A stretch of 64,000 nucleotides of DNA from Tenodera sinensis (lineage: Eukaryota; Arthropoda; Insecta; Mantodea; Mantidae), in the NCBI GenBank assembly GCA_030765045.1, contig CM060964.1, positions 153,314,490-153,378,489 on the forward strand, read 5' to 3'. The notes under the pieces were generated by a model, which was not told the origin of the DNA, did no database searches, and saw only the letters and a program-made list of their open reading frames with translations. A program made the translations under genes and the position numbers. Shown piece after piece: positions 10,075 to 21,842 of the stretch. The number at the start of each line of letters is the position of its first letter. Positions within the stretch are counted from its first letter, which is position 1.

Positions 10075-10786
10075 TGGTCGAAATCAGTCGATGTACAGAT
10101 GTCCCGTACCACAGCTTAGCCTTTAACGGACAGCTTGTATGCCAAATCTTGTAATACTTTTCCATCACGTTTGATCTCGGGAGTTGATGAAATTCTGGAC
10201 AAGAACGGAGAAAATCATTCATACAACGGCCGATATGGTAATGTAGGCTCCCTCTTGTATCATCCAGTTCGGAAGTAGCGTTCAACCATTCAAATGTGGT
10301 CACTTCAACCTCGCGTGCAAAGAACGCACAAAATATCCTAGTGAAAAACAGTTTTGCACCGCCGCTGCACACAAGCTGTTTACAAAGTCGGAAACGTATG
10401 AAGTCCGAGGTTCAGTTTGAGACAAGTGACTCGCTGAACTAATAATGACGTTATTCGTTTAAACTGGCTGGCGGTAAAGGCGGAATAAATATGAAGACCC
10501 GATATAACGGTATATCTAATTAAGAGTAGGATACCTACATGCCCCTGTATTCTATAGCACGAGCCACCGTAATGTGTGCCGTGTACGTTATTTAGGCTGT
10601 TCATTGACTTGAAGTCCCATTCAGAAGGTGTTTTCAATGCCCACAACCAAAACATTGTATCGAGCGAGATGACTTCGCGGTAACATGCGGTGCGATTCTG
10701 GCACCCGGGAGGTCGTGGGTTCGACCAACCTTCCTGACCCACGGGTTTTTCCCGGTCATCAGGTGAATGCTGGGAAGGATGATTAC
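10075..10786. other. Unassigned sequence ending in a SINE-like tail
   Basis: No recognised gene. The end (about 10690-10786) has a B-box-like GGTCGTGGGTTCGA and the tail CAGGTGAATGCTGGGAAGGA. A related tail occurs at about 18010-18090, so both are probably copies of one SINE. Confidence 0.35.
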
Positions 10787-11656
10787 TAGGGAGCGGATTT
10801 TTATGTGCTAAAAACTGTAAACTATTTTATTTTTTATGTAGGAAAAATATGTAAATATGCATAAAAATGTAAAAATATTTTGTTTCAATACTACACAACT
10901 ACAAATACTTATGCTAAAAATCACTCACCAGTCATGCTGAGGCAGTGCTGGATTGAAACAGCTCACTGTTGCAGTGAACCACGAACACTTTCTCCAAGTT
11001 TTCCATCACAAACCGATGTCGGTTGTCTCGAAACAATGCACGATACCGCGAGAAAGACCTTTCAACATCACAAGATGATAGCCTTGCATATTTCATCAAA
11101 GGAATGTCACTTGCACACACATTTTCAATTTCACCGTCTACTCCCCCTTCCAAAAACCTTGGCAATTTTACACATAGTATGAAATCCACCATTTTTTTTC
11201 GATCACACTTTTAAATTCCTGTTTAATAGCTTCCACTTTTGGACCTTTGAGTGAATTAATTTTTTTCTCAATGTCATACACTTCATTAACTGTTTCAGTT
11301 AACAAGCTGGTTGATGCTTCTAAATTTTTTTATAGAAAGAAACAAGAAACTCATATTTTCAGATATGTAAGACAATTCATTTTTCAATGTAATGTCGTTG
11401 AGTAAGTTCTGAAGAATTTCAATTGAAGAAGCGTCACCCTTATTTACTTCATCAATCACTGATTTAAAATTTTCAAAATTGTTTGCATAATACACAACTG
11501 CTTCCCACCATGTCCCCCAATGAGTAACAATGGGTCTAGGTGGAAGTGCAACATCTAGATTTTTGGTTCTGAATAAATCAATCCTAGTTGGCGCTTTCAC
11601 AAACACCTTTTTGCCATTTGAGATCAATTTGTCCACTTTAGGATACAATGTACGTA
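10787..11656 (-). pseudogene. hAT transposase C-terminal half, degraded
   Basis: The minus strand carries, in two frames (11648 to 11295 and 11192 to 10932), the C-terminal half of a hAT transposase. PPRPIVTHWGTWWEAVVYY and the dimerisation-domain signature SSCDVERSFSRYRALFRDN are visible. The region between the frames is shifted. The element end is recognisable at 10787 (TAGGGAGCGGATTTTTATG), similar in layout to the TAGGGCT-type ends of the other hAT copies here. The N-terminal half is lost, and a SINE is inserted at its upstream edge (11665-11898). Confidence 0.75.
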
Positions 11657-11664
11657 TCTGCTCT

Positions 11665-11898
11665 CATAAAAAAAATTATTTTGTTCTTTAACGACGCTGT
11701 CAATTGCCAGGATCACATCAGCGTCGCCGGTGTGCCGGAATTTTGTCCCGCAGGAGTTCTTTAACATGCCAGTAAATCTACTGACATGGAGCTGTCGTTT
11801 TTAAGCACACTTAAAAACCATCGGTCTGGGCCGGATTTGAACCCGCGACCTTGGGATCAGTAGGCCAGCGTCTAACCAACTGAGCCACCCAGACCGAC
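11665..11898 (-). mobile_element. tRNA-derived SINE with target-site duplication
   Basis: On the minus strand the head (11898 to about 11826) is tRNA-like. A-box TGGCTCAGTTGG and B-box GGTTCAAATCC are visible, and the first and last seven bases (GGTCTGG/CCAGACC) still pair. The body that follows includes GATTTACTGGCATGTTAAAG and GACAAAATTCCGGCAC, a common insect SINE body, and it ends in an A-rich tail. An 8-bp duplication TCTGCTCT flanks it (11657-11664 and 11899-11906). Mismatched D and anticodon stems argue against a working tRNA. Confidence 0.75.
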
Positions 11899-12030
11899 TC
11901 TGCTCTTATACTCTGTGTAAACCATGTACTATACAAGTTACGTGTATCATGTGTGGGAAGCTTACAGCTTGCCTCTATTCGAATGACGCACGTGAAACAT
12001 TTCATCCGAATTGTGTACAGGGTCAGGTTC

Positions 12031-12485
12031 AAGGTTGAGGTAGGTCAGTGATGTTTTGGGGGTGTTTTTCTTACTTCCATGAGGTTACCAATAGGATGAA
12101 CCAGCATGTTTATTTGAACATTCTGGATGAACATGTGTTGCCATTTAGTCAACATCTACATGATGAATGTGTTGTTGCCTCCCCTTTATTTCAAGATGAC
12201 AACTGCAGGGTTCATCGGTCTAGAAGAGTGTTGGACTGGTTTGAGAAACACACGCACCTTATCACAGCTCGATTGGCCCTCAAACTCACACGACTTGAAC
12301 CCAATCGAAAATTTATGGGATACGTTGGAACAGCTGGTGAAACGCCAAAATTAGCATCCTCACAATTTGGTGGATTTGTGCGAGCAACTCATACGTGAGT
12401 GGTGTCAGCTGGATGTACCACACTTACAGAGCCTCGTGAACTCACTTCCTAACCGAATCCAGACAGTTATCTGGTCCAGGGTTTA
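12031..12485 (+). pseudogene. Tc1-like transposase, C-terminal half, frameshifted
   Basis: Frame one (12048 on) has MMFWGCFSYF and VASPLFQDDNCRVHRSRRVL with the second catalytic Asp of a DDE transposase. The other frame then takes over with WPSNSHDLNPIENLWDTLEQ, holding the catalytic Glu of Tc1-type enzymes. The frameshift lies at about 12270. It ends at about 12485 after PNRIQTVIWSRV. The N-terminal half and the terminal inverted repeats are not visible. Confidence 0.8.
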
Positions 12486-13490
12486 AGTCCCATGGGCCCA
12501 TAAGTTACCAACTATGCATATGGGCTGCCTCTTTGTGTTGTGGTTTGGTTTGACTCCTCATGTAAACAATTCACAAAATGAACCCCTCCCCCTTCTCGAC
12601 CTTACTGGAAAAGTAACTCTACTTTCGTAGCCATTTGGCACCGGGAGCTGTCACCACTCATATTCGTTCTGCTACGGCTAATTTGTTCGCGAGAGATTTG
12701 AGGCGGGACCGGATCCAGGAACAAGGGAAGAATCGAGCAGTTGGTATCGGCAGCCGCTGTAGTTGCGGTCTTGGATCCTCGTCCTTCTCAGTACGATGAT
12801 CAAAGAGTGGAGCACTCTCAGGGTGTGGGTTTGGCAGTGATATATCCACAAGTAAGAATACATTATTTTGCTTCCGTGTTTAACATGGTCGCTATGGCTA
12901 CACGTCGCGACCGCCATCATTTCGTCGCTTAATTGGAAGGTGCTCACGCCAGCAATACGGAGGTACCGTGTTCACAATTTTAGACTACGTAGCCGCAGGT
13001 CTTGGCATAATATAGTGCAGATCTAGGCAGTCGCACAGACAGCAAGCACGTATTTCCTTCTCGGCATGTGAACTGCGATGTTAAGCTGTTACCTGATACC
13101 TACGTATCCGACGTATTTGCATGGAACATGTCTTCCTATTTGCAGGTACTAAACCTCGCCTAGACGAGTGGACAGCAAACCTTCCTGTATATCAGGGGCG
13201 TATGACCCGCTTAGAAAAGGTCCGACTGACCAAATATTGCAAGGTCGCCATTGCTGTGTTCGTGTCATTTTACTTTGCAGTATTTTTCCGTTTGAAACAT
13301 TCTATAAATTACTTACATTTGCCATGGTATTTCGTCTGACATGTATTTTAATGTCACCATTTCTTTGCTTTTACTCATATACAAAAAATATTATTCTTGT
13401 TTATCATCCTTAGTGTAACTTGATTACGTAATTTTATCAATGTTACGCAATTGAATCACATATTTTGGTAACACGTGCAGAGGTGCCGTT
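12486..13490. other. Unassigned sequence left of an LTR element
   Basis: Short open frames only. A splice-like TTTGCAG occurs at about 13138 and another at about 13279, but the intervening frames match nothing I recognise. May be part of the upstream half of the hAT copy that ends at 18008. Confidence 0.35.
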
Positions 13491-13974
13491 TGATGCAGTA
13501 TTATTAGTTATGGTAGGCGTTGTGTTGGAGTGTTTTGTTTCCCATTGTTTGATTGTTTGCATTATATCGTTTGCAGTTGGCCTAGTGCGATTATCTTTTG
13601 TCTTCATTGTAAATGTTATAGATATTTACGAATAAAATTGTGATAATAAATACACTAATATTATTTCAATTATGGCCTCCAGAGCAAAGAAGACTATCTC
13701 ATTAGAAAGACTAAAAGTTAATACATCGACGTAACATATAATTTTCACGGGGGTCGCGTCTCAAGGAAAATTATTAGCTGTAAATTGTGAACATACTTCA
13801 TACCCGTACCACGACCGAGATAGGAAAGAAAGAGTCATCGCAGTTCATCGAAAGAGTTAGCCGGATCTTTTATACGAGAAAAGAATTCATCATACCGACC
13901 CTTCAAAGTGACGACGAGCAGAAGATTCCCTTCATACTGGTGACGGGAGATACCAGCCGGAAGAGACTCCTTCA
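13491..13974 (+). repeat. Left (5') LTR, 484 bp
   Basis: Direct copy of 15968-16451 with the same length and the canonical TG...CA ends. Confidence 0.9.
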
Positions 13975-13977
13975 TAC

Positions 13978-13995
13978 TGGCGCCCAGACGTGCGA
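13978..13995 (+). promoter_or_regulatory. Primer-binding site of the LTR element
   Basis: TGGCGCCCAGACGTG begins 3 nt after the 5' LTR. TGG is the complement of a tRNA CCA end; the tRNA species is not certain. Confidence 0.6.
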
Positions 13996-14116
13996 CGGCT
14001 CGAATACAGGCGTATAGAGTAAAAATATGTACCTGGACAAAGAGTGAAAAGAAGACATTTTGACGGAGTATCCTTTTTCTTGTGCTCCAGAATTCAAGTA
14101 AGACTAGTACTAATTT

Positions 14117-15970
14117 ATGATACTACGCAATAAGAAAATTGTACAGAAGATGGAAAAAGTTGAGAAAGATAATGATAGTGTAGAGAGGGAAGTGAGTGAT
14201 AAGTTATCAGTAGAAGGTAGAAAGAATGTAGTATGTAAGGAATCTGAAATAGGATTGAAAGAAATATTGGAAGCGATGAACAAAAATACAGCAGATATAA
14301 AAGCAGATGTAGCAAAACTAAGAGAGGATAGTGTTAGAAATGTAACAGAACTAAAAGCAGATGTAGCAAAACTAAGAGAGGATAGTGTTAGAAATGTAAC
14401 AGAACTAAAAGCAGATATAGCAAAACTAAGAGAGGATAGTGTTAGAAATGTAACAGAACTAAAAGCAGATGTAGCAAAACTAAGAGAGGATAGTGTTAGA
14501 AATGTAACAGAACTAAAAGCAGATGTAGCAAAACTAAGAGAGGATAGTGTTAGAAATGTAGCAGATTTGAAGGAGGATAATGCCAGAAATATAAATAAAT
14601 TGTCACAAGAAATTGAATTATGTAAGAAGGAATGTACAGAAAGAATTGAATCAAGTAACAATGATATAGCTAAATTAGGTGAGTTAGTAAGCGTGATAAA
14701 ATTAGGACAGGAATCAAACACAGTAGAAATAGCTAGGCTAGGAGAATTGATAAATGAAGTTAAGTTAGGACAGGAGAAGACAGTGGTAGAAATGAAAGCT
14801 GAATTAAGTAAAGAATTTGATGAAAAACTAGCAGAACAGAATGCAAAAATTGCAAAGGTAGGAGATGAATTGAGAACAGAGATAGTCGTGGTAGAACAGA
14901 GTTGTAAAATGTATCAAGATGGAATTAGGTCAAAACAAAATGACATTGATGTAAAAATTGATAGTTTAGAAAATGTTGTAAAGGGTATAAGCGCTGAGAT
15001 GCAGTCACAGCGAGAAGAATTGAATAAAGTAAAGGAGGAAGCCAATGTAAATGTAAATAGAATAAATGAAACGGTTACAAAGGAAAAAGAATTTACAGGA
15101 AGGCTTTCCCAAGTTGTGATTGCTCTACAGGCTGATAGAGTTAATGACAATCATGATCAATTTGTGAGTGAATGCAAAAATATGACCAATACTGATGCAC
15201 TTGACAATAACAGTAATATGCCGGACTTTCAGGAGAATGATTTAGCTATGCCAATGCACTCCCCTAGTCAAAACCATAATTGTCACGCTAGTCACTTGTT
15301 TCATGACCTAACCCCTCCGTCATTTGACGAAGAAGCCGGTGATAATCCAAAAATTTTCATAAAAGAACTGGAGGATTATTTTAGGATCAAACGAATTCCG
15401 AACGAGATACGAATGATGGTGGTTAAACGCTGTCTTAAGAAAAACGCATTGGAATGGTTAAGACTAACTTTGGCGTCTCACGAAACATATAGTATGTTTC
15501 GAAACCTTTTTATAAATAGATTTTGGGGACCGGGACGTCAAAACCAGATTAAAGTCGAACTGGCTACCGGACATTATGACAGTAAACGTGGTATTTCAAT
15601 GATGGAGTATTTTTTGAAACTGGCGAACAAATCGAAACTACTCCAACCTCAGTTGAGTGAACAGGAGGTTATTGAGGCACTTATTCGCCATTATCCACCG
15701 CACATAAGAAAAATCATAAAACAAATTTTAGTGGGGAGGGGCATAGAACCCCTGAAAGTTGCAAAAAAAAAAAAAAAAAAAAAAATCGAAACATTGTCAA
15801 GAGAAAATATTTTTGTATTCAACGATGACATGTTTTTCAACACAGTTGTTATATTGTTGTACAATTACATTGTTGTGGGGAGATCATCACAGTACATGCA
15901 ACATTGTATGGCTGAAAACAATTTTCCCAAAATAGAATTAGTTGCATATACTGTGATGAGGGGCATTTGA
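14117..15970 (+). CDS. Gag protein with coiled-coil repeat region (617 aa)
   Basis: ATG 14117 opens a long frame. Residues 1 to about 390 are a Lys/Glu-rich coiled coil. Five near-identical 18-residue units (ADVAKLREDSVRNVTELK) cover about residues 63-152. The second part (from about residue 398, TPPSFDEEAGDNPKIFIKEL) is a retrotransposon-gag domain with ALEWLRLTLASHETYSMFRN and QVKVEL-like segments, as in Ty3-type Gags. After about residue 549 an A-run gives poly-Lys, and the last 60 residues read through what should be 3' untranslated sequence. No zinc knuckle is left. By family knowledge it forms virus-like particles; the expanded coil is unusual. Confidence 0.8.
   Translation: MILRNKKIVQKMEKVEKDNDSVEREVSDKLSVEGRKNVVCKESEIGLKEILEAMNKNTADIKADVAKLREDSVRNVTELKADVAKLREDSVRNVTELKADIAKLREDSVRNVTELKADVAKLREDSVRNVTELKADVAKLREDSVRNVADLKEDNARNINKLSQEIELCKKECTERIESSNNDIAKLGELVSVIKLGQESNTVEIARLGELINEVKLGQEKTVVEMKAELSKEFDEKLAEQNAKIAKVGDELRTEIVVVEQSCKMYQDGIRSKQNDIDVKIDSLENVVKGISAEMQSQREELNKVKEEANVNVNRINETVTKEKEFTGRLSQVVIALQADRVNDNHDQFVSECKNMTNTDALDNNSNMPDFQENDLAMPMHSPSQNHNCHASHLFHDLTPPSFDEEAGDNPKIFIKELEDYFRIKRIPNEIRMMVVKRCLKKNALEWLRLTLASHETYSMFRNLFINRFWGPGRQNQIKVELATGHYDSKRGISMMEYFLKLANKSKLLQPQLSEQEVIEALIRHYPPHIRKIIKQILVGRGIEPLKVAKKKKKKKIETLSRENIFVFNDDMFFNTVVILLYNYIVVGRSSQYMQHCMAENNFPKIELVAYTVMRGI
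14303..14572 (+). repeat. Five 54-bp tandem repeats inside gag
   Basis: The unit boundary GCAGATGTAGCAAAACTA recurs at 14303, 14357, 14411 and onward with period 54, keeping the reading frame (18 aa per unit). Confidence 0.9.
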
Positions 15971-16451
15971 TGCAGTATTATTAGTTATGGTAGGCGTTGT
16001 GTTGGAGTGTTTTGTTTCCCATTGTTTGATTGTTTGCATTATATCGTTTGCAGTTGGCCTAGTGCGATTATCTTTTGTCTTCATTGTAAATGTTATAGAT
16101 ATTTACGAATAAAATTGTGATAATAAATACACTAATATTATTTCAATTATGGCCTCCAGAGCAAAGAAGACTATCTCATTAGAAAGACTAAAAGTTAATA
16201 CATCGACGTAACATATAATTTTCACGGGGGTCGCGTCTCAAGGAAAATTATTAGCTGTAAATTGTGAACATACTTCATACCCGTACCACGACCGAGATAG
16301 GAAAGAAAGAGTCATCGCAGTTCATCGAAAGAGTTAGCCGGATCTTTTATACGAGAAAAGAATTCATCATACCGACCCTTCAAAGTGACGACGAGCAGAA
16401 GATTCCCTTCATACTGGTGACGGGAGATACCAGCCGGAAGAGACTCCTTCA
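15968..16451 (+). repeat. Right (3') LTR, 484 bp
   Basis: Direct copy of 13491-13974; a 4-bp CGTT follows as target duplication. Confidence 0.9.
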
Positions 16452-16929
16452 CGTTTAAGTAACAAATGCAGAGTGCACTGCGAAAAATGAACATAAATAG
16501 GAAAATACAACGTTAAAATCCTAATCTGAAAAGGGTTATATTCCTTTCCGATAAGAAGCTGTCGTCACTTACTTATGGAGACATTTAGCAATACGCATGG
16601 ATTCGTGGCGTTTTTATCGTATTCACGTAATGCTAAATGTCTTGAGTAATACAATGTGTAGCAATATGCAGCGTATTCCTTTACGCGTTGGGATATTCAA
16701 TTCGATGTTTAGCCCCGACAGAAATGCTTGCTTTTTACTCTTGGTGTAACCGCCTTCACATAACCTTTTAGTTTGTATGGCCTTTATTTACACATGTTAC
16801 GTTGAGAAAATACACTTACTGCTCGTCATATCTCTGCGCGCAAATATTCTTGAGGTAGTCTCTTCGCCATAACAACATATTATCGTCACGATTTACAATG
16901 ATGTTCTTGTCACTTAATTTGCAGAATTT

Positions 16930-17846
16930 GTGATGGACTCTTTGAAATTACTATGGCCATGTGGAATCAAATACGACCGGTTAATTTTATCTGTTACTGA
17001 TGCAGGTCCTTATATAGTAAAATCAGGACAAACTCTGAAAGGTATTTTTCCTAACTTAATTCATATAACTTGTTTGGCACACGCTCTTCATCGTATTTCT
17101 GAGACAATACGCGATTCTTTCCCATTGGTAGATAGATTTGTGTCCAGTACAAAGAGAATTTTTGTTAAATCTCCTAAAAGGGTTAAGTTGTTTAGATCAA
17201 CAGCACCTAATATCCAACTTCCTCCTGCACCAGAGATAACTCGATGGGGAACATGGGGCGATGCGGCTTTATACTATGCTGAGCACATAGAAATAGTCGA
17301 AAAGGTTGTTAATGCATTAGACTCGAAAGATGCTTCATCAATAGAAACTGTGCAAAATATCCTGTTAGGCACTGGGTTAAAAGAGGAACTTATCTGCCCA
17401 TTTTTCTTTCTTACCAACAGCCATAACGGCATTGGAAGCTGTAGGATCTCCTTTGCACGAATCACTTACTGGCTTTGAAAAAAACAATATGTGATCTAAG
17501 TTTGGTTCCTGGTAGCATAGGACAAAAAGTGAAAGAGAAAGTGAATTATGTAATTTCAAAAAATTCTGGTTATAAACAGATGTGCGATATTCGATACATC
17601 TTCGAAAGAAAACCATCTGTCACACCAAGAGACTTGACTCTCTCTGTGAAGCAGTTAACATCATTTAAGTATGCCCCGATAACATCTTGTGACGTGGAGA
17701 GAAGTTTTTCACGTTACAAAAGTGTTTTGCGAGACAACAGACGATGTTTTACAGTTGAAAATTTGTGCAAAGTATTGGTTGTGAACTGCAATCTAGCAGT
17801 TAATACTAGCAGCGGGACCACTTCTGCTTCAAACTCTAAAGAATAA
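16930..17846 (+). pseudogene. hAT transposase C-terminal half (copy A)
   Basis: A splice acceptor-like TTTGCAG at 16918-16924 precedes EFVMDSLKLLWPCGIKYD. The frame runs to about 17400, where a frameshift moves it to the frame 17475-17846. Motifs: ITCLAHALHRISETIRDSF, PPAPEITRWGTWGDAALYY and the dimerisation signature ITSCDVERSFSRYKSVLRDN. The element's 3' end, CATGAACTTCCGAGCCCTA, is at about 17990-18008. It is about 90% identical by eye to copy B at 34.1-35.0 kb. The upstream half may be separated by the LTR element that ends at 16451. Broken, not functional. Confidence 0.85.
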
Positions 17847-18008
17847 AGTAACTTTATTTATTATGTGTTCTAACTTCTCTTGTCTACTGCAAGGGAACTT
17901 TAATTGTTTTAATTAAATAGTGCATATTTCTTGGCATATTTTCAAGTTTTTAAGAGCATATTTGCATGCATATTTCAGTGTTCTTAGAACATGAACTTCC
18001 GAGCCCTA

Positions 18009-19399
18009 CCCGTGACCGAACTTCCTGACCTATGGTTTTTTTCAGGAGATTGCTTGAGTCACTAAACGAATGCTGGGAAAGATAATTATATTCAATTTAA
18101 CCTTCAACTCAATTCGGGTTTTCAGGGTTAAAATTGTCGGTGATGAGCTAGTTGGCCGCAACTGTGTTGGGACTTTGTGCACTTTAACTGCTGTCGTCGA
18201 TGTAGGGGTGGCGTTGTAGTCACCTGACCAGCTGGGAGAGACCGATGTGGAAACTCACGTGGCTGGCGGCTGCATGGCTGGTGTCAGGATGAAGCGATGT
18301 TAGGAACCCTCACGCTGACTCGCGCCCCTAACCCTGGTTTCGGAACGCCCATAGGGCGCTCTCATTTCATCCCTTCCTCCTAGGGGTGTGACATAAAATT
18401 TCCTTGGGTACATACAGTGTGCAGTTCCCTCCACTTGTGGTCCAATCCAATTCACAAGGAAATTGACAAACGCTTGTGTGTAAGAAATTCATAAAATGCA
18501 GATTCATTTTCTTTTATAGGCTTCTCTAGAATTAGAGCACATCAGCAAAAGAGGTAATATAATGATATACAAGAAGAAGCTTTTTGCGGTATGAGTTTGT
18601 AGGAGGGTGGTGTGCAAGGAAATTAACTCCAAAATGCAGATCGTTGAAATGATATCAAATGACTCGTAACCTATTGTACAAGAAGTTCATTTAGGTAACA
18701 ATCAGCAGCAGATATCTCAGAGCTCCCATAACATCAGTCAGCTGACTAATGTAATTGGACGAGGTACAATTGTGTTTATTACAAAGCGAAGTGTCACGCG
18801 TTCACTCCCTTATTTATTAGTGGAACTATGCAATTGTTCCACTTTGCTTGTGATCTTTGGATTCATCCAGCCTGTAAAAGAAATGAACAATAGGACATTG
18901 ACTGCATGACATCATTCGCTGTGTCGGATAATGCAGTGCAGACACGAGCAAAAGCTGTGTATGTGTCTTGGCTTCAACGCAAATTGCTACATGAGATTTG
19001 ATTCCTGCAGCATACGCAGCACTAGCCGTTTCTTTAAACATTGCAGTATACCAGAATGTCACGTAAACTACATAAAGACCTCGCTTGAGCACACAAATGA
19101 CAGCTCAACAAAATGAGGTTCGATCCATTTTCCATTTCAATCCGGTTCTATTGGTGGTAGCAGTCATCATTTTTCAGTTGTGATCTCTTGGTGGACAGAA
19201 CCATAGACCTACAAATAACAGGCCTAGTTCTCTCGTAGCCCTTAAACCTGGTTATACTGCAGTCAAGCTAATACGACCTGTCAACAAAGTTTTAGAGCGA
19301 TAATGAATCAGGGCAACGACATTAGCTACCCTATGTTAAACAATAAGAAACAAAAAGATAATACTTAAAAATATAGGTATTCACATAGTATATCAAGTC
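18009..19399. other. SINE-like tail, then unassigned sequence
   Basis: 18010-18090 resembles the SINE tail at 10730-10786 (ACTTCCTGACC and CGAATGCTGGGAAAGAT). 18150-18400 is GC-richer and may be an old LINE/SINE 3' end. Nothing is recognised from there to 19399. Confidence 0.3.
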
Positions 19400-20030
19400 A
19401 GGAGAGGTTGGAAGTGCCTCCCTTCGTTGTTCTGACATTTCTGGTGCCTTGTTAGGAAATTGTACATTACAGGCTGCAGTTCTCTCTGACAAAGGGCAGC
19501 ATTTCTTGACGAATGCTTTTTAAGTGCCTCTAAAGTGTGTGGGTTTATTTTGTAAACATCATCTTCCCCCAAGAGATAAAAATTGCAGGGGGTTAAATCA
19601 GGGTAACACAGGGGCTATATGTGGCTGGCAATAACCTTATCTTCAAATACTTTATGGATTTCCTGTAAGGAGAGGTTGGCTGTATGTATCGTGGCTAATT
19701 CACCACAAATGGCCCCAAAATGCTTTGCACATGCCTCTCACTATTAACTGTTTTCGATAAAAAAAACGTGGCCTATTATTGTTTCGCCGCTAATAGCGCA
19801 CCACAGCCCCACTTTTTGATCTCGAAGGGGTTGCTTGTGAAGACGGCTTGGCTTTCCAGCTCTCCAGTAACCATTGTTTTATGTATTAACGTACCCACTT
19901 AGGTGGAGCCCCGATTCGTCCAAAAAGAAAATATGCTTAGGGTCCATTTGACCATCACGTACCTGATTCAAACCCCATTCACAAAATCGCATCCTCAGCG
20001 TGGGGTCACCCGGTTAGCTTTTCCGATACA
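19400..20030 (-). pseudogene. Mariner-like (DDE) transposase, C-terminal two-thirds, degraded
   Basis: Reading the minus strand from about 20030: RMRFCEWGLNQVRDGQMDPK, HIFFLDESGLHLSGYVNT (catalytic Asp in FLDES), a stop, NNGYWRAGKPSRLHKQPL, then DQKVGLWCAISGETIIGHVF. After a deleted stretch come PCNFYLLGEDDVYKINPHTL and the typical family ending NNEGRHFQPLL. Order and spacing match the large mariner-like family of insects whose C-terminus reads GGRHFEHLL or similar. Several stops and a deletion make it inactive. Confidence 0.8.
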
Positions 20031-20640
20031 GCAGGGGTGCCGTTGAAGGGGAAATACGTAGTATCGCCTACACTTCCCCCACCATTATACCTATCCAGTT
20101 AGCCTCTCTGATATAAACAAATGCACAACGACTGGGGTCAGTGGCGACACCCAATAGCATGCAAGAATCGTAATAATTTTGGCAAACCATGTGTTTATTT
20201 TTGCTACTTGGCTGTAATACAATATTAATACTAAAATATATCAATGATTTTCTTCCCCCTTTCTTTTTTGTCATGGTTTCGAGATCTTTGCAACTAATAG
20301 CACGCCAATATTCGGCGGTAATCTTCGAAAAAGAATTAGTCATTCGAAACTGAGCACTGGACATTGAATGTTTGTCATTCAGGTAGATCAGCAGTATACG
20401 TGTAATGATAAACGCAGATCCGTGGTGGCCAATCCGCTTCAACTTACGTTACGTTGCGTGGGAGGGTTGAAACTAGGGGTATGCACGATAGTGTGCTGAA
20501 CGGCATCCTTGCGCTACAGTAATTTGATAGGAATTAACTTGAGTAACTTCGTAGCCGTCTGAACAGAACCACAGGAAACTTCCATTTGCCAGGAAAGAGG
20601 TCGGAGGAATTTGAGCATTAGGAAATCTCTCTTGAAATAC
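20031..20640. other. Unassigned sequence
   Basis: A minus-strand open frame (20442 to 20068) has no recognisable similarity. It may include the 5' part of the mariner relic, but I cannot support that. Confidence 0.3.
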
Positions 20641-20800
20641 TCTCTTGATCCCAGGCAACCACATGTGGGATTCGTGGTGGACGAAGCGGCGCTGGGGCGG
20701 GTTTCCTCCGGGTTTTCCGGTTTCCCCCGCCATCTCATTCCACCGGTGCTCCATTTTCATTACATGTATCATCAGTGTCACCGCGTGCGGTGGCATAGAA
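20641..20800 (+). repeat. SINE body fragment (copy 1)
   Basis: Contains GACGAAGCGGCGCTGGGGCG and CTCCGGGTTTTCCGGTTTCC, shared with 22730-22820 and 24370-24450. The tRNA-like head is weak here. Confidence 0.55.
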
Positions 20801-21776
20801 GTAAAAGCGGGCGTTAAACACCTAAAAAAATAATAAATAAAATAAATAAATAAATAATAATCTCCTTACGGTACTCACGGGTTTTGTACGGATATATGTG
20901 TCATAAATGAATCCTTTTGGGGAACAGAATACCGGTACCCTAATAGAGTCATTTCGCTTAATACGTAATCTATTGCATCAACTAACAAACATGTGCCACG
21001 TTTGCAAATGTTCAGCTCACATCGAAGCCTCGCGCTTCACCGTCGGCCGGCTATGTGCCACGAAACCGGTTCTGCTCTATGCTGATCACTCAGTATAAAC
21101 ATCGGAAACGTCAGACAAATAACAAGGAATATCTTGGAAATGGTTCACTCCACAAAAAAAAAAAAAAAAAAAAAATGTATTTTACATAAGTGGTGTGTTT
21201 ACCGTGGAGTGCAGGCCAATCACAAGCGTTAGCGTCTACCGAAAGTGAAAATGCCCGACCTGTTTACCTTCACAAACTAGGTGAATTCCCTGACCAACCT
21301 CAACGCAACGTTGTCGACTTACCTAACGTCTCGGAGAGCAGATTGGAGTATTCCTTCACGTCTTTTAAGTGATTAACTATTTCGAAACCCTGTGTGATGT
21401 TCCATAATTACTGCCGAAGCTGTGTCAGAAATAAGTTACTCTACGCACCTTACGAGTAACAAACTGTTACCTTCGTAGATTCTTTTGGAATTACGCATCC
21501 AATTTGGAACAAAAACCTTTTATTTTTTCGAAATCGGCTGATCAAAGAACAAAATGCCATTCGACTTTTTCTGTTTCCAATACTTCTATGAAGCACATAT
21601 TAGAAGGAATGTAACGACTTCTCTTCCGCTTTGAATATTTTGTGTTCTGAGTGTGTGGAAAAAAATTCAATGGAGTCAGAAGAAAACTTTTGAGTTTTTA
21701 AATTTCATAGATACATAGCCTTAAATACCAAGTGTGGTATTTAACCAACTTTTCTTTTCTGAGTTACGCCGTTCGC

Positions 21777-21778
<2 letters not shown>
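20801..21778. other. Unassigned, AT-rich
   Basis: Holds an A-rich TAAATAAA tract at about 20825-20860 (possibly the SINE tail) and an A-run at about 21153-21174. No gene is recognised. Confidence 0.4.
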
Positions 21779-21840
<62 letters not shown>

Positions 21841-21842
21841 GC
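21779..21842 (+). repeat. (AC)n-(GC)n compound microsatellite
   Basis: Pure alternating purine-pyrimidine: AC dinucleotides followed by about 8 CG units. This is a sequence class prone to form Z-DNA. Confidence 0.95.

Larger units (their letters stand above)
13491..16451 (+). mobile_element. LTR retrotransposon with gag only (no pol)
   Basis: Two direct LTRs of exactly 484 bp (13491-13974 and 15968-16451) begin TGATGCAG and end CTCCTTCA. They are flanked by a 4-bp duplication CGTT (13487-13490 and 16452-16455). A primer-binding site (TGGCGCCCA) lies 3 nt after the left LTR, and a purine-rich GAGGGGCA precedes the right LTR. Internally there is one gag ORF (14117-15970), cut off by an A-run at about 15763-15785. 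No protease, RT or integrase is present. The matched LTRs imply a recent insertion, so the element must be mobilised by a related autonomous copy. Confidence 0.9.

Noticed and set aside
11826..11898. Functional tRNA gene
   Set aside because: Acceptor stem pairs, but D and anticodon stems are mismatched and a SINE body with target duplication follows.
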